Of a stretch of DNA of 51,287 bases, positions 45,415-51,287 are shown in pieces. How positions within the stretch are numbered: position 1 is the first letter of the stretch; the number at the start of each line of letters is the position of its first letter. The notes beneath the pieces were generated by a model. The model was not told the DNA's origin. It saw only the letters and a list, made by a program, of their open reading frames with translations, and ran no database searches. Both the position numbers and the translations under genes were made by a program. This DNA is from a virus, in the IMG/VR virus record IMGVR_UViG_3300037193_001287, positions 1-51,287 of that record; one strand, written 5' to 3'.

Positions 45415-45888
45415 GGGGTCTCCTGGGATGAGGCCGAGCTCGGCCGAGAGGGTGAACGAACCGGGGAGGCCGGTGGTGAACCGGCGGGCGAGGTAGTCGC
45501 CGAGGTCGGCGTCGGCGGCCTCGATGGTGAGGGCGCCGGGCGGGGTGACGGGGAACTCGGCGCCGGGCTCGGCGTGCTCGATGGGTTCGGCCATGGCGGC
45601 GAGGAGCTCGGCGGTGATGGGGTCGGCCTCCTCGGTGGGGCGGGCGGCCCAGGTGCCGGCGATGGGGCGGTCGAGGGCGAGGCGGGCGAGGACGTTGTCG
45701 AGGACGGCGGGGTCGGGGGCGTCGAGGCCTCGGGCAACGTGGACGTGGCGGGGGTCGATGCCGACGGGGAGGCGCACGGCGCCGGCGAGGTCGACGATGA
45801 CGAGCTCGTCGTTGGTCTCGCCGAGGAGGTCTCGGAGGCGGTCGATGCCGGCCATGTTGCGGGCGACGAGGTAGCGGGGGCTGCTCAT
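44488..45888 (-). CDS. Two-part unknown protein with internal start (466 aa)
   Basis: One open frame from ATG 45888 to TGA 44488. The first 158 residues (LVARNMAGIDRLRDLLGETNDELVIVDLAGAVRLPVGIDPRHVHVARG) look like a small alpha/beta domain; residues 159-466 are mostly helical with HHASHHPECDVYG (about 241-253). At the boundary CCAGGAGACCCC sits before ATG 45414, the same leader as the gene at 7910, so a 308-residue second product is likely. Could be two genes fused by loss of a stop. No family recognised. Confidence 0.75.
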   Translation of the reverse strand: MSSPRYLVARNMAGIDRLRDLLGETNDELVIVDLAGAVRLPVGIDPRHVHVARGLDAPDPAVLDNVLARLALDRPIAGTWAARPTEEADPITAELLAAMAEPIEHAEPGAEFPVTPPGALTIEAADADLGDYLARRFTTGLPGSFTLSAELGLIPGDPMPTPAPRPPIPVDPELITQAVEAIIDEAGPEHPSRQIARALLAALVDATIDAADRTLLAEPDTEPVRFDNTEDAVEHAYKAHHASHHPECDVYGPGLADRHRDDLATFVRRLRYDLVETVFDTAASILGIDTALRRLNAATHGHEQDEHPAIDADLRDAIEALIATARAASPGDRIVSGLAGEVERLLAGRPITIHVAWAPSAIEAARDALDAFLTPDGHRSTVDTRTLEVALDALRAVTGQEQPEPSRERVNALAGAGVALALAADNLDGAVDRIIRHVPGPELGALAAARKALDTARRQWRDAAAS

Positions 45889-46322
45889 AGGTAGCCGCGG
45901 GTGCCGGGCTCGATGGTCTCGACGGGGCGGAGGACGCCGTCGCGCCAGGTGGACGGGTCGGGGACCGGGCCGAGGATGGCGCTCATACCGCCGGCGAGGA
46001 GGCCGGAGACGACGCCGATGAGCTCGTCGACGTCGATGCCGAGGTTGATGCGGACGACCTTGCCTCCGTTGTTGGCTTGGGGGTCGACGTGGGCGGCGAG
46101 AGCGTCGAGGATGACGACGCGGTGTGTGCGGAGGTCGGCGGGGGACTGGCCGAGGGCCATGGCGGCCGGGTCGAGGTCGAGGACGTCGGTGACGATGTAG
46201 GTGGGGGCCTCCTCTCGGGGGCCGAACCGGCGGGTGGTCTGCTCGATGGCGCATTGGCGGGCGGCCTCGGCGGAGGCGTGGTAGCCGTCGCAGGCGTCGG
46301 GGTCGTGGGCGGTGTCGGTCAT
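45885..46322 (-). CDS. Hypothetical protein (145 aa)
   Basis: ATGA overlaps on both sides. Contains DACDGYHASAEAARQCAIEQTTRRFG (two Cys, one His), then EAPTYIVTDVLDLDP and RTHRVVILDALAAHVDPQANNGGKVVRINLGIDVDELIGVVSGLLAGGM. Mixed alpha/beta; no family recognised. Confidence 0.78.
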   Translation of the reverse strand: MTDTAHDPDACDGYHASAEAARQCAIEQTTRRFGPREEAPTYIVTDVLDLDPAAMALGQSPADLRTHRVVILDALAAHVDPQANNGGKVVRINLGIDVDELIGVVSGLLAGGMSAILGPVPDPSTWRDGVLRPVETIEPGTRGYL

Positions 46323-46624
46323 GGTGTCGGGGTCTCCTCGGTGAGCTCGGTGGGGAACATGGCGCGGACGGCGCCGGCGGCCTCGATGATGGCGAGGTCG
46401 GCCATGGCGTAGCGGTCGGTTGAGTAGGGGCGGGCGAGGCGGTGGCCGACGTGGCCGTCCTTGCGGCGGGCTCGGGGGATGACGACGACGAAGTAGACGA
46501 GGACGCCGTCGGCGAGCCGAGGGGCGAGGTTCCAGTCGGCCAGGAGGCCGAGGGAGCGGGCACGGTTGAGGAGCCGGAGCGACTCGGGGCCGCCGGTGAG
46601 GACGTCGGTGATGGCCGAGCTCAT
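46319..46624 (-). CDS. Hypothetical protein (101 aa)
   Basis: ATG at 46624 overlaps the upstream stop (ATGA). Alpha-beta pattern: ESLRLLNRARSLGLLADWNLAPRLADGVLVYFVVVIPRARRKDGHVGHRLARPYST, then a helix (MADLAIIEAAGAVRAMF). Seems a compact domain of unknown role. Confidence 0.75.
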   Translation of the reverse strand: MSSAITDVLTGGPESLRLLNRARSLGLLADWNLAPRLADGVLVYFVVVIPRARRKDGHVGHRLARPYSTDRYAMADLAIIEAAGAVRAMFPTELTEETPTP

Positions 46625-47151
46625 GCGAGGGCCTGCCGGGCGGCCTCGCGGGCGGCGAGGAGCCGCTCGACGTGGCTGGTGTTGACGGGGGCGTCGATGC
46701 GGGAGCGGTTGTCGACGTCGTCGAGGGCGGCGACGAGCTCGGCCAGGAGCCGGCGGAGCTCGCGGGCGCCGGTCGGCGGGACGGGGCCGGCGTGGAGGAC
46801 GGCGACGAACGGCGTGTCGGCCACGGTGAGGCGGACGTAGCGGACGGCCGGCGAGCTCGTGACGTCGAGCTCGGCCTCGGCCTCGATGGGGAACTCGGGG
46901 GCGTCCTCGTCCTCGACGCCGAGGCGGTAGAGGGTCTCGTCGGCCATGTTGTCGGCCAGGAGGTCGCCGAGGCGGTCGAGGACGTGCTCGACGAACTGCT
47001 CCTCGGCTCGGGCCTGCTCGTGGCGGTCGAGCTCGGCCTCCCATGCTGCGGCCTCGGCGGCGTGGGCCTCCTCGGTGTTGTAGGCGTCGAGCTCGGCGGC
47101 GGCCTGGGCGGCGTCGTGGGCGGCCTCCTCGGCGGGGGTGTGCTCGGTCAC
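46621..47151 (-). CDS. Hypothetical acidic coiled-coil protein (176 aa)
   Basis: GTG start at 47151 overlaps the upstream stop (GTGA). First 75 residues are Ala/Glu-rich helices; the middle is beta-like (AVRYVRLTVADTPFVAVLHAG), the end again helical (RELRRLLAELVAALDDVD). No family recognised. Confidence 0.78.
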   Translation of the reverse strand: MTEHTPAEEAAHDAAQAAAELDAYNTEEAHAAEAAAWEAELDRHEQARAEEQFVEHVLDRLGDLLADNMADETLYRLGVEDEDAPEFPIEAEAELDVTSSPAVRYVRLTVADTPFVAVLHAGPVPPTGARELRRLLAELVAALDDVDNRSRIDAPVNTSHVERLLAAREAARQALA

Positions 47152-47462
47152 GAGGAGGCCTCGGCGACGCGGCGGAGGGTGTCGGCCTTGTCGGCGGCCT
47201 TGTCGGCCTCGGTGCGGGCGAGGTCGGCGACGGCGCGGAACCGGGTGAGGGCGCCGGTGAGCTCGCGGAGGGTGATGTCGTGGCGGGGGCCGACGGCGGC
47301 GAGCCGGTCGAACGTGGCCTCGCCGAGCTCGGTGAGGGCCTTGATGGCGGCGCCGAGCCGGTTGTAGGCGGTCTCGGCGGCGTCGGCGCGGCGGTAGGCG
47401 CGGTCGGCGTCCTCCTGGGCTCGGAGGGCCTGCTCCTCGGCGGTCGGGGTGTCGGTGCTCAT
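47148..47462 (-). CDS. Hypothetical coiled-coil protein (104 aa)
   Basis: ATG at 47462. Helical heptad-like sequence: EQALRAQEDADRAYRRADAAETAYNRLGAAIKALTELGEATFDRLA ... RFRAVADLARTEADKAADKADTLRR. Probably dimeric. No family recognised. Confidence 0.75.
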   Translation of the reverse strand: MSTDTPTAEEQALRAQEDADRAYRRADAAETAYNRLGAAIKALTELGEATFDRLAAVGPRHDITLRELTGALTRFRAVADLARTEADKAADKADTLRRVAEASS

Positions 47463-47809
47463 CGTGGGGCTCCTGTCGTGGTCGGGGTGCGGCGGGCTTC
47501 GGAGAGGGTGACGGCCTCGTTGACGGCGTCGCGGCGGGTGTCGAACTCGCCGACGTACTGCCAATCGACGGCGGTGACCGGGTTACCGGCGAACGGGTTG
47601 TCGAGGACGCTCTCGACGGTGCGGAGGGGGGCCTCGCTCAACGTCCACCGGACGGCGACGCGCTCGGCGCCCAGGTGGGGGCCGTCCTCCCATCGGGAGA
47701 CGAGGAACATGGTGCCGACGTTGCCGGCGGCGGTCTCCTCGGCGTCGTTGCCGAGCAGGAAGTAGGCGCCGTCGCCGGCGTTGTGGAGGGCGTAGCGGCG
47801 CTCGGTCAC
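47459..47809 (-). CDS. Hypothetical protein (116 aa)
   Basis: GTG start at 47809 overlaps the upstream stop (GTGA). Sequence ERRYALHNAGDGAYFLLGNDAEETAAGNVGTMFLVSRWEDGPHLGAERVAVRWTLSEAP has a small beta domain look, followed by AVDWQYVGEFDTRRDAVNEAVTLSEA. No family recognised. Confidence 0.75.
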   Translation of the reverse strand: MTERRYALHNAGDGAYFLLGNDAEETAAGNVGTMFLVSRWEDGPHLGAERVAVRWTLSEAPLRTVESVLDNPFAGNPVTAVDWQYVGEFDTRRDAVNEAVTLSEARRTPTTTGAPR

Positions 47810-48279
47810 GGTGCGACCTCGGCGGTGAGGGCTTCCAACCGGGCGACGACGAGGCGGGCGGCGTCGATGACCTCGTCGAGCTCGGCGGGGTCGATGGCCG
47901 GGGCGGTGAGCTCCTCGGCGGCCGCTGCTCGGGCGACGGCCTCGTCGTCGGTGAGGAGCTCGGGGTCGCCGGCGCCGGCGATGAGCTCGACGACGGCGGA
48001 GGGGAGCTCCATGAAGTCGACGGCGTCCCAGGCTTCGACGAGCGTGCCGAGGGCGTCGAGGGCGGCCTCGCGGGTGTCGGCCTTGTCCTCGCGCTCGGCC
48101 TCCTGCCACTCCTCGACGGCGCTGCCGGCGTCGTCGGCGGCGTCGGCGATGGCGGTGAGGTTGTCGGCGAGCTCGCGGATGGTGTCACCGTCGAGCTCGC
48201 CGAGGAGCTCGACGGCGCGGCCGGTGACGCGGTCGGTGTCGACCATGGCGCGGAGCCGGTTGATGGGCGTGGTGCTCAT
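47806..48279 (-). CDS. Hypothetical helical protein (157 aa)
   Basis: ATG at 48279 overlaps the upstream stop (ATGA). Helical throughout: TGRAVELLGELDGDTIRELADNLTAIADAADDAGSAVEEWQEAEREDKADTREAALDALGTLVEAWDAVDF. The Asp/Glu-rich composition could mimic DNA, as in several phage inhibitors, but this is only a composition argument. Confidence 0.75.
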   Translation of the reverse strand: MSTTPINRLRAMVDTDRVTGRAVELLGELDGDTIRELADNLTAIADAADDAGSAVEEWQEAEREDKADTREAALDALGTLVEAWDAVDFMELPSAVVELIAGAGDPELLTDDEAVARAAAAEELTAPAIDPAELDEVIDAARLVVARLEALTAEVAP

Positions 48280-48623
48280 CGGTAGACCTCCTCGGATGGG
48301 CGGTAGCCGAGGACGCGGGCGCCGCGGGGTAGGCGCTCGGCCTGCCGGCCGGTGTAGGCGTGCCGGGTGGCGGCGTAGGAGACGATGACGACGACGGGGG
48401 CGGTCTCGTCGGCGGCGAGGCCTCGGAGGGTGCGTTCCATGGTCGAGCGGGCGAGGCCGACGACGTGGGCGACGCGCTCGGCCGGGATGACGTCGAGGCC
48501 GTGCGGGCTGTTGAGGTCGTCGTCGGCGAGGACGGCCAGGGCTAGGGCGGCGTGCCGGGCGTGGATGCCGCCGCGGGACGAGCGGAGCCATCGGACGATG
48601 GCGGTGGTGGCCGGCGTGTTCAT
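48276..48623 (-). CDS. Winged-helix DNA-binding protein (115 aa)
   Basis: Residues 20-85 form a helix-turn-helix/winged helix: ARHAALALAVLADDDLNSPHGLDVIPAERVAHVVGLARSTMERTLRGLAAD, then strands APVVVIVSYAATRHAYTG. Likely regulator of the 49-44 kb unit. ATG at 48623 overlaps the upstream stop (ATGA). Confidence 0.75.
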   Translation of the reverse strand: MNTPATTAIVRWLRSSRGGIHARHAALALAVLADDDLNSPHGLDVIPAERVAHVVGLARSTMERTLRGLAADETAPVVVIVSYAATRHAYTGRQAERLPRGARVLGYRPSEEVYR

Positions 48624-48940
48624 CGGGCGAGCTCCTCGGGGATGCGGCCGACGGTGCGGCCTCGGCCGCCGACCTCGGCGATGCCGGCGACGGTGGCGAT
48701 GGAGACGACGACGGTGCGGCGCTCGGAGACGGCGTAGCCGGGCAGGAGGCGGAGGACGAGGGCATCGGTGAGGTTGCCGCCGATGGTGGCGGCGAGGTCG
48801 ACGAGGTCGCCGGTGTAGGTGACGAACCGGGAGCCGTCACGGTGGAGGTCGACGTAGACGGTGACGGGCTGGCCGACGAGGGGGTCGACGAGCTCGCGGC
48901 GGTGGGCCTTGGGTAGCCGGTGGAGCGGCGTGGCGGCCAT
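48620..48940 (-). CDS. Hypothetical protein (106 aa)
   Basis: ATG at 48940. Beta-rich pattern: ELVDPLVGQPVTVYVDLHRDGSRFVTYTGDLVDLAATIGGNLTDALVLRLLPGYAVSERRTVVVSIATVAGIAEVGG, suggestive of a small barrel. No family recognised. Confidence 0.75.
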   Translation of the reverse strand: MAATPLHRLPKAHRRELVDPLVGQPVTVYVDLHRDGSRFVTYTGDLVDLAATIGGNLTDALVLRLLPGYAVSERRTVVVSIATVAGIAEVGGRGRTVGRIPEELAR

Positions 48941-48942
48941 GG

Positions 48943-49272
48943 CTAGAACCGCTCGGCCGGGACGGCGCCGAGGGCGATGAGGCCGGCGAGGGCGTTGTCG
49001 AGCTCGACGTCGGTGGGGAGCTCCACCGATGCGGGGATGGGGCCGAGGCCGATGCGCTCGGGGGTCTCCTCGTGGAACGCGGCCATGCTGGCGACTTGGC
49101 CGGCGACGGCGCCGGCGTCGCGGGTGGTGATGGCCCAATCGACGCGGCGGCCGGTGTTGACGTCGAAGGTCTCGACGAGGATGCCGTAGCGGTCGCCGGG
49201 GACCGGGCCGAGGACGATGCGGAAGTCCCAACCGACGGCGGTGGTGAGGGTGTCGGGGTGCGGTGAGGTCAT
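48943..49272 (-). CDS. Hypothetical protein (109 aa)
   Basis: First gene of the 49-44 kb unit; ATG at 49272 with AAAGGA 4 nt upstream. Beta half (VGWDFRIVLGPVPGDRYGILVETFDVNTGRRVDWAITTRDAG) and helical half (AGQVASMAAFHEETPERI, DVELDNALAGLIALG). No family recognised. Confidence 0.78.
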   Translation of the reverse strand: MTSPHPDTLTTAVGWDFRIVLGPVPGDRYGILVETFDVNTGRRVDWAITTRDAGAVAGQVASMAAFHEETPERIGLGPIPASVELPTDVELDNALAGLIALGAVPAERF

Positions 49273-49310
49273 GGTGTCCTTTCGTTGGGCGCCGGCCCGT
49301 CCGCCGGCGC
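49273..49310 (-). promoter_or_regulatory. Hairpin leader of the 49-44 kb unit
   Basis: GCGCCGGC (49289-49296) and GCCGGCGC (49303-49310) make an 8-bp stem with a 6-nt loop right before CGAAAGGACACC and ATG. It is nearly the same leader as before the small membrane gene at 12857. The hairpin may stabilise the mRNA 5' end. Confidence 0.5.
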
Positions 49311-49317
49311 TGTTGCG

Positions 49318-49347
49318 ATGTTAGGCCGTGGGCCTAGCGGCCGTCAA
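49318..49347 (-). promoter_or_regulatory. Promoter of the 49-44 kb gene run
   Basis: Minus strand TTGACG (49342-49347), 18-nt spacer, TAACAT (49318-49323). The expected start is just upstream of the hairpin leader, about 40 nt before the ATG at 49272. The TAGGT-N5-ACCTA palindrome is absent. Confidence 0.65.
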
Positions 49348-49384
49348 GCGATTTGTTGTAGGCGGTCGGCCTCGTCGGTGCTGG

Positions 49385-49720
49385 TCAGGAGGGCGAGGGC
49401 TCGGCGCCGGCGATGGTGACGCCGGCGAGGTTGAGGAGGTCGCCGAACCCTCGGACGGCGCGGTTGAGGCGGTCGAGCTCGGCGCGCTCGCGGTCGTGCT
49501 CGGCGGCGTAGGCGGCGAGGTTGTCGGCGAGGCGGTCGAGGTCGTCGAGGAGGTCGGAGACGTGGACGGCGCCGTCGATGCCGCCGTAGTGGCCGAGGAG
49601 CCGGAAGTTGGCGGAGCCGCCGTAGGGCATGCGGCCGAGCAGGGTGCGAGCTCGGCGGAGGTCGTCGCCGGTGAGGGCGACGGTCTCGTAGCCGGCGGCG
49701 GGGACGTGGTCGGTGGTCAT
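49385..49720 (-). CDS. Hypothetical protein (111 aa) after the helicase
   Basis: ATG at 49720 with GAAAGG 6 nt upstream. Contains ALTGDDLRRARTLLGRMPYGGSANFRLLGHYGGIDGAVHVSDLLDDLDRLADNLAAYAAEHDRERAELDRLNRAV: a small domain followed by a coiled coil. No family recognised. 29 bases after the helicase stop. Confidence 0.78.
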   Translation of the reverse strand: MTTDHVPAAGYETVALTGDDLRRARTLLGRMPYGGSANFRLLGHYGGIDGAVHVSDLLDDLDRLADNLAAYAAEHDRERAELDRLNRAVRGFGDLLNLAGVTIAGAEPSPS

Positions 49721-49749
49721 GGCGGGCCTTTCGGTAGGTGGGATGGGGC

Positions 49750-51287
49750 CTAGCGGCCGGCGCAATGGTGGGCGCCGATGATGCCGGAGGAGCGGACGAC
49801 GTCGGTGCGGCCGCAGGAGGGGCACGAGGCGGCCTCGTGGCGCTCCTGGGGGGCGGTGGCGCCGGTGAGGTCGCTGGCGGCCGTGGCGGCCTCCTGGGGG
49901 CCGTCCTGGGGGGCGTGGAGGTCGAGGAGGGCGCCGACGGCGGAGCCGAGGTCGAGCTCGCGGCGGGCGCGGGTGACGGCGACGTAGATGAGGCGGAGCT
50001 CCTCGGCCTCGGGGAGCTTCTCGGTGCCGTCCTTGGCGGTGCCGTTGGGGAAGTCGCCGGCGAGGCGCACGGTGTTCCACTCGCGGCCCTTGGCCTTGTG
50101 GGCGGTGGAGAGGATGACGTCGGCGGCGGCCTCGGTGGCCTGCTGGCCGAGCTTCTCGATGATGGTGTCGGCGCCGAACTTCTCGACGAGGCCGACGAGG
50201 AGGCGGAGCTCGGAACCCTGCTGGTCGTTCTCGACGTAGTCGAGGACGTCGGCCCAGGTGGTGAAGCAAGCGAGCTCGGGGTGAGACGTCCAACCGTCCT
50301 CGATGAGCGAGAGGGCACCCTTGGCGAACGCGATGACCTCGGTGGCGCCGCCGACGATGTGGGGGGCCTTGCCGTCGTCGAGGAGCCGGAACGCGGTGTC
50401 GACGGCCTTGGCGTTGGTGCGGAACAGGATGACGTCGGGCTCGGCGACGGGGCCGACGACGCTGGCGATGGTGGGGGTGCCGGCGAGGGTGAGCTCGGCG
50501 TCGAGGAGGCCGAGGACGCGGTTGGCCTCGGCGGCCACGGTGGGGCCGAACCGGAACGACTGAGTGAGGAAGGCGCGGCGGGTGACGTCGACGTTGGCGA
50601 GGGCGTTGACGGCGCCGGTGAACCCGTAGATGGCCTGCTGCGAGTCGCCGACGTACACGCGCTGCGCGTGCTCCTGGGCGTTGACGATGGCGAGCATGAC
50701 GGGGTTCGCGTCCTGGGCCTCGTCGAACAGGATGAAGTCGGCGGCGATGCGCGGGCCGGACAGGTGCCAGAGCTTTAGGTAGTGGTCGTGGCCGAACCGG
50801 AGCTTGCCGGCGGGGTCGGCGAGGTCGGCCCAGGCGCGGCGGGCGGCCGGCAACAGGTGGCGGCGGACCTCGCGGTTGTTGGCCCAACCGCGGCGGCCGT
50901 CGGGGGTGGGGAGGTCGATGCCGTCGAGGTAGGGGAAATGGGCCTCGGTGACCTCGGTGTCGGCGGACTGGCAAAAGCCGGTGATGGCCCGGTTGACGAC
51001 GCCGGCGAGAAAGCCGGGCGAGAGGCGCTTGGAGCCGAACGGGGTGGTGACGGTGATGGGGTCGATGCGGAGGCGCTTGGCGACCTCGGCGGCCTTCTGG
51101 CGCTGGCCGTTCATGCGGTGGGCGTAGGGGCCGGCGACCGCTCGGAACGCGAGGCCGTGGGCGGTCGAGCATGTGACGTTGCCGGGCATCTTGGCGCCGG
51201 CCTCGGCGACGATGGCCCGGTTAAACGCGATGTAGGCGCCGGTGCGGGGGGTGGACTCGGCGAGGAGGCGGAGGGTGGAGGTCTTGC
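49750..51287 (-). CDS. UvrD-type SF1 helicase, main part (joins to 1-247)
   Basis: Together with 1-247 this codes for 547 residues. ILFDEAQD (221-228, Walker B), GDSQQAIYGFTGA (249-261, motif III), a motif IV/V region with STAHKAKGREWNTVRLAGDF, and LIYVAVTRARRELDL (motif VI) are all intact, so an active 3'-5' translocase of the UvrD/Rep type is expected. A C-terminal CPSCG...HHC stretch could hold a zinc. At 547 residues it lacks the long 2B insertion of bacterial UvrD. Likely helps recombination-dependent replication with RecT. Confidence 0.93.
   Translation of the reverse strand, partial: KTSTLRLLAESTPRTGAYIAFNRAIVAEAGAKMPGNVTCSTAHGLAFRAVAGPYAHRMNGQRQKAAEVAKRLRIDPITVTTPFGSKRLSPGFLAGVVNRAITGFCQSADTEVTEAHFPYLDGIDLPTPDGRRGWANNREVRRHLLPAARRAWADLADPAGKLRFGHDHYLKLWHLSGPRIAADFILFDEAQDANPVMLAIVNAQEHAQRVYVGDSQQAIYGFTGAVNALANVDVTRRAFLTQSFRFGPTVAAEANRVLGLLDAELTLAGTPTIASVVGPVAEPDVILFRTNAKAVDTAFRLLDDGKAPHIVGGATEVIAFAKGALSLIEDGWTSHPELACFTTWADVLDYVENDQQGSELRLLVGLVEKFGADTIIEKLGQQATEAAADVILSTAHKAKGREWNTVRLAGDFPNGTAKDGTEKLPEAEELRLIYVAVTRARRELDLGSAVGALLDLHAPQDGPQEAATAASDLTGATAPQERHEAASCPSCGRTDVVRSSGIIGAHHCAGR
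51147..51287. repeat. Right copy of 141-bp terminal direct repeat
   Basis: Exact duplicate of bases 1-141. It should be removed when the genome is circularised. It lies inside the helicase coding sequence (minus strand). Confidence 0.95.

Noticed and set aside
1-51287. tRNA, rRNA, CRISPR arrays, insertion sequences and attachment sites
   Set aside because: No cloverleaf-like segment, spacer-repeat array, transposase gene with terminal repeats or integrase-linked att core was seen on reading both strands. A profile scan could still find a diverged tRNA.

Overview
The window is a complete, circularly closed genome of a contractile-tailed (myovirus-type) bacteriophage. The first 141 bases (1-141) are repeated exactly at the end (51147-51287), so the unique circle is 51,146 bp and one gene, a UvrD-type helicase, runs across the join. 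The sequence is very GC-rich, third codon positions are dominated by C, and start/stop overlaps (ATGA, GTGA, TTGA) are the norm. An Rpf-type cell-wall hydrolase, a LysM tail protein, a PGRP-type endolysin, actinophage-type small zinc proteins and leaderless promoters all point to an actinobacterial host. The host genus cannot be read from the sequence.

Almost every gene is on the minus strand, so function follows descending coordinates. From about 12.9 to 9.2 kb is a replication/recombination block: small membrane protein, RecT-SAP-zinc annealing protein, two zinc/HNH proteins, a winged-helix replication initiator with iterons inside its gene, and a membrane-anchored Rpf-like lytic transglycosylase. 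From 9.2 to 5.8 kb are small regulators (Xre-type HTH, winged helix) and a DUF2303-like pair. Small terminase (5.8 kb) and large terminase (3.7-2.2 kb) follow, then small proteins and the helicase across the join. From 49.7 to 44.1 kb lies a dense run of small genes of unknown function. From 44.0 to 39.7 kb come virion-associated genes, including a 996-residue repeat fibre. Then portal (39.7-38.3), small membrane proteins, MuF head protein (37.2-35.2), small Cys proteins, protease/scaffold (33.3-32.0), decoration protein, major capsid protein, connectors, tail sheath, tube, frameshifted chaperone, tape measure, LysM hub protein, cell-wall-degrading hub, gpV/gp25/J/I baseplate proteins, fibres, amidase and holin candidates (down to 13.4 kb).

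Expression appears to be organised by five near-identical promoter cassettes (P1-P5). Each has TTGAC(C/A), a 17-nt spacer, a -10 box, then AGGCC(C/T) directly followed by ATG, so the predicted transcript starts at the start codon. All five genes begin with the same 12 bases (Met-Thr-Ser-Thr). An interrupted palindrome, TAGGT-N5-ACCTA, overlaps the -35 box at these promoters and recurs twice elsewhere. It looks like the operator of a phage-wide regulon. Strong inverted repeats mark the ends of several transcription units.

No DNA polymerase, primase, integrase, partition gene, tRNA or CRISPR was recognised. The phage probably uses the host replisome, and nothing shows that it integrates.
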